Below are positions 14,272 through 16,052 of a DNA stretch of 16,052 nucleotides, piece after piece (position 1 is the first letter of the stretch; every line of letters begins with the position of its first letter). The stretch is from Eshraghiella sp051880035 (lineage in GTDB: Bacteria > Bacillota > Clostridia > Lachnospirales > Lachnospiraceae), in NCBI GenBank assembly GCA_051880035.1, contig JBJENE010000023.1, forward strand, positions 1 through 16,052, written 5' to 3'. The notes below the pieces were generated by a model. The model saw only the letters and a program-made list of their open reading frames with translations, was not told the DNA's origin and did not search any database. The position numbers and the translations under genes were made by a program.

Positions 14272-14874
14272 ATGAACAGAACAATAGCAAGGATTGGTGC
14301 TATAATAGTAACAATTACGGTATTATTATTTGCTGTCTGCATGCTGATCCCATTTGACTTTGGAAGCTATTTTGTATGTATGTTATTGCCAATAGGCTAT
14401 ATAATGATGATTGCCGGCTTTTGTCATGAAAGTGATGAGAACCATAGAGTAGCTGCAAATGTCGGTATGATATTTGCTTCGGTTTATGCTGTTTTGGTAT
14501 TGCTCGTGTATTTTGCCCAGACAACTGCTGTAAGATTGGGCTCGCTTGGCGAACAAGCCATGCAGATACTTAACTATTCAAAAGGTGGTTTGTTTTTTAG
14601 TTATGACTTGCTTGGTTATGGTATGATGGCTCTTTCAACTTTTTTCGTAGGACTTACAATAAATGCGAAAACAAAAGCAGATAAGTGGCTAAAGTATCTA
14701 ATGATGATTCACGGAATATTCTTTTGGGGATGTTTTATTATGCCAATGACAGGAGTATTCAGTTCTATGGCAAACGGAGAAACAAACATTGGCGGAGTTA
14801 TTGCGCTCGAATTTTGGTGCGCCTATTTTACTCCTGTCGGTATTCTGTCAATTATTTATTTTAGTAGAAAATAA
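14272..14874 (+). CDS. Unrecognised six-helix membrane protein
   Basis: I do not recognise this 200-residue protein. It is very hydrophobic, with six predicted membrane helices (about 4-27, 29-50, 59-83, 105-130, 139-163, 172-197) and short polar loops such as CHESDENHR (51-59) and NAKTKADKW. Most loops lack charged catalytic-looking motifs, which argues against a transporter with a known signature. The ATG has GAGGTG about 8 nt upstream. It follows the DUF3784-like gene by 52 nt and precedes the HD-domain gene by 61 nt, with no terminator visible between them, so shared transcription is possible. Confidence 0.75.
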   Translation: MNRTIARIGAIIVTITVLLFAVCMLIPFDFGSYFVCMLLPIGYIMMIAGFCHESDENHRVAANVGMIFASVYAVLVLLVYFAQTTAVRLGSLGEQAMQILNYSKGGLFFSYDLLGYGMMALSTFFVGLTINAKTKADKWLKYLMMIHGIFFWGCFIMPMTGVFSSMANGETNIGGVIALEFWCAYFTPVGILSIIYFSRK

Positions 14875-14916
14875 AACATATAACCACCCATTTTCAGAAT
14901 ATAGTATTACCGCCCC

Positions 14917-14940
14917 TAACCGAAAGGAGATATTTATGTT
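14917..14940 (+). repeat. Duplicated translation-start cassette, copy 1
   Basis: The 24 nt covering the ribosome binding site and the start codon of the HD-domain gene match positions 15596-15619 in 23 of 24 bases. A C-rich run precedes both copies (about 14910-14916 and 15587-15594). Confidence 0.8.
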
Positions 14941-15562
14941 ACCAACAATAGAAGAAGCCAAAAAGGAATTGGAAATTGCAGGACAACTAAATCCGGGACC
15001 ATGGACTAAACACTCCATGAATGTAGGAATTGCTGCAAGAAATATAGCACAGAAGGTACCGGGGATGGATGAGAATAAGGCGTACATTGTCGGAATGCTT
15101 CATGACATCGGAAGGCGTGTTGGAATTGTTAATATTCCCAAACATGTTTACGAGGGATACAAATATGCCATGATTCAGGGATGGGATGAAGTCGCCAGAG
15201 TGTGTATGACTCATTCTTACCCGCTTATGAAAGACGAGTTTAATTACAATCCTACGACAGAAGAAGAAAAAGCAATAAAAGACTATATTATCAATTGTCA
15301 GGCGGACGATTATGATAAATTGATTCAGATTTGTGATTCACTGGCAACGGATTATGGATTTGTGATTTTGGAAAAGCGTTTTGTGGATGTAACCCGCAGA
15401 TATGGGATTATGGAAACATATATACAAGGTTGGGAAATCACCTTTCAAAACAAAGAATATTTTGAAGAAAAAATGGGATGTTCCCTGTATGATGTGTTAC
15501 CTGACATCGGAAGAACAACATTACTGTGTCCGCCACCATGGAAACCTAATCAAAACAAATAG
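14936..15562 (+). CDS. HD-domain phosphohydrolase-like protein
   Basis: The 208-residue soluble protein has the metal-binding set of an HD domain: His26 in TKHSMNV, His56-Asp57 in GMLHDIGRR and Asp134 in QICDSLA, with extra His70 and His93 nearby. HD proteins are metal-dependent phosphatases or phosphodiesterases, often acting on nucleotides; the substrate here cannot be told. I chose the ATG at 14936 because AAAGGAG (14923-14929) lies just upstream and the HD homology begins soon after. The in-frame upstream extension overlaps the previous gene and looks non-coding. The stretch around the start, 14917-14940, is nearly identical to that of the next gene. Confidence 0.85.
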   Translation: MLPTIEEAKKELEIAGQLNPGPWTKHSMNVGIAARNIAQKVPGMDENKAYIVGMLHDIGRRVGIVNIPKHVYEGYKYAMIQGWDEVARVCMTHSYPLMKDEFNYNPTTEEEKAIKDYIINCQADDYDKLIQICDSLATDYGFVILEKRFVDVTRRYGIMETYIQGWEITFQNKEYFEEKMGCSLYDVLPDIGRTTLLCPPPWKPNQNK

Positions 15563-15595
15563 ACAACTGGCAATCGGTGGAAGTTTACCCCCCCA

Positions 15596-15619
15596 TAACC
15601 AAAAGGAGATATTTATGTT
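15596..15619 (+). repeat. Duplicated translation-start cassette, copy 2
   Basis: The second copy of the 24-nt start region differs from copy 1 by one base (A for G six positions in). It includes AAAAGGAG, the spacer ATATTT and the start codon of the DUF6483-like gene. The coding sequences after the ATG are unrelated. Confidence 0.8.
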
Positions 15620-15998
15620 TGAACAGGACTATATCATGAGACTCGTCAAAGAAATGATACGAATGCTTTTAAAACTGCTTTTTAATATAGATACCGAATC
15701 TCCTTCGACCGATTTAATGGAGAATGTTGAACAACGGGCATTTCTTAATGAATTGCTGGATATGATTGATAAAGGTAAAATTAACGAAGCGGAGAATCTG
15801 CTGTTTGATCCGGAAAATACTATCAAAAAAGATAATCTTAAAACTGCATTATTATTTTACTCCTATCTTAATGAAAAGGATGATGATTTTCTCGAAGCCA
15901 ATAATTACAGCCGTGATGAAATCCGTTCAGGAATAAAAGAGATTGCCGGAGAATGCGGCATGGATGGTATAGCGGGAATGTTTCTGGAAGAAATGTAA
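15615..15998 (+). CDS. Small DUF6483-like protein
   Basis: The 127-residue, mostly helical protein begins with EQDYIMRLVKEMIRMLLKLLF (about 3-23), an amphipathic or hydrophobic helix. An acidic helical body with FLNELLDMIDKGKINEAENLLF (about 48-69), resembling a single helical-repeat hairpin, follows. The N-terminal pattern resembles DUF6483 proteins of clostridia; no function is known. I chose the ATG at 15615, since AAAAGGAG lies directly upstream, rather than an in-frame start at 15402 that would run through the HD-domain gene. It follows that gene by 52 nt and is followed by a hairpin terminator. Confidence 0.7.
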   Translation: MFEQDYIMRLVKEMIRMLLKLLFNIDTESPSTDLMENVEQRAFLNELLDMIDKGKINEAENLLFDPENTIKKDNLKTALLFYSYLNEKDDDFLEANNYSRDEIRSGIKEIAGECGMDGIAGMFLEEM

Positions 15999-16005
15999 AA
16001 TCAGG

Positions 16006-16032
16006 ACTACCGGCTTAGCCGGTAGTTTGCTC
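16006..16032 (+). terminator. Hairpin after the DUF6483-like gene
   Basis: A perfect 9-bp GC-rich stem, ACTACCGGC (16006-16014)/GCCGGTAGT (16018-16026), with a TTA loop is followed by TTGCTCT. The T-tract is weak, but the position 7 nt after the stop codon suits a terminator. Confidence 0.6.
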
Positions 16033-16033
16033 T

Positions 16034-16052
16034 GCGGCTATAAGCCGCTATT
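16034..16052 (+). terminator. Second hairpin at the window edge
   Basis: GCGGCT (16034-16039)/AGCCGC (16043-16048) with an ATA loop is followed by TATT, where the window ends. It may be a second tandem terminator or face the other way; the missing right flank prevents a decision. Confidence 0.35.

Noticed and set aside
14789..14935. 49-residue N-terminal extension of the HD-domain protein
   Set aside because: It overlaps the preceding gene in another frame; a strong ribosome binding site stands directly before the ATG at 14936.
15402..15614. 71-residue N-terminal extension of the DUF6483-like protein
   Set aside because: It lies within the HD-domain gene and crosses the repeated start cassette; the ATG at 15615 has its own ribosome binding site.
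1..16052. CRISPR array, insertion sequence, integrase or prophage
   Set aside because: I found no direct-repeat/spacer series, transposase or integrase frame, or terminal inverted repeats flanking a block of genes.

Overview
The window reads as chromosomal DNA of an anaerobic Firmicute, most likely a Lachnospiraceae-type clostridium. The DNA is AT-rich, ribosome binding sites are strong (AAGGAGG type), infC-rpmI-rplT has a leader attenuator and an ATT start for infC, and the FGAM synthase is the long single-chain form. The taxonomic call is inference from gene content and style; no 16S rRNA gene is present. I see no insertion sequence, CRISPR array, integrase or phage gene.

Layout, left to right. 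Positions 1-172 hold a plus-strand terminator from a gene outside the window, then a minus-strand tRNA-Asn(GTT) with its own promoter and terminator. Positions 245-1592 are the translation operon infC-rpmI-rplT on the minus strand, with promoter, structured leader and terminators. A DegV-family lipid-binding protein (1708-2574) is divergent from it and ends in a bidirectional terminator shared with lepB. From 13716 down to 2616 runs one continuous minus-strand series: radical SAM protein, DUF4130-type partner, PD-(D/E)XK nuclease/XPD-type helicase fusion, two tandem M14 (AstE/AspA-like) proteins, purL and lepB. Gaps are 6 nt, 52 nt, a 1-nt overlap, an 8-nt overlap, 31 nt and 49 nt. On the plus strand, 13887-15998 carries four small genes: a DUF3784-like membrane protein, an unrecognised six-helix membrane protein, an HD-domain hydrolase and a DUF6483-like protein.

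The most interesting part is 9021-13782. The radical SAM protein and its partner belong to a pair known from comparative genomics (linked or fused to uracil-DNA glycosylase-like domains) and predicted to act in DNA repair or modification. Here they are followed by a nuclease-helicase fusion. The promoter is embraced by a perfect 10-bp inverted repeat with GAAC/GTTC half-sites, closely resembling Gram-positive LexA (SOS) boxes. The helicase is coupled by TAATG to an intact M14 metal-dependent hydrolase, which in turn overlaps a paralogue that has lost most predicted zinc and catalytic residues. A SOS-inducible repair cluster with an enzyme/pseudoenzyme pair is the best candidate here for something not well described.

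The remaining genes are housekeeping: translation initiation and ribosome assembly, purine synthesis (purL) and protein export (lepB).
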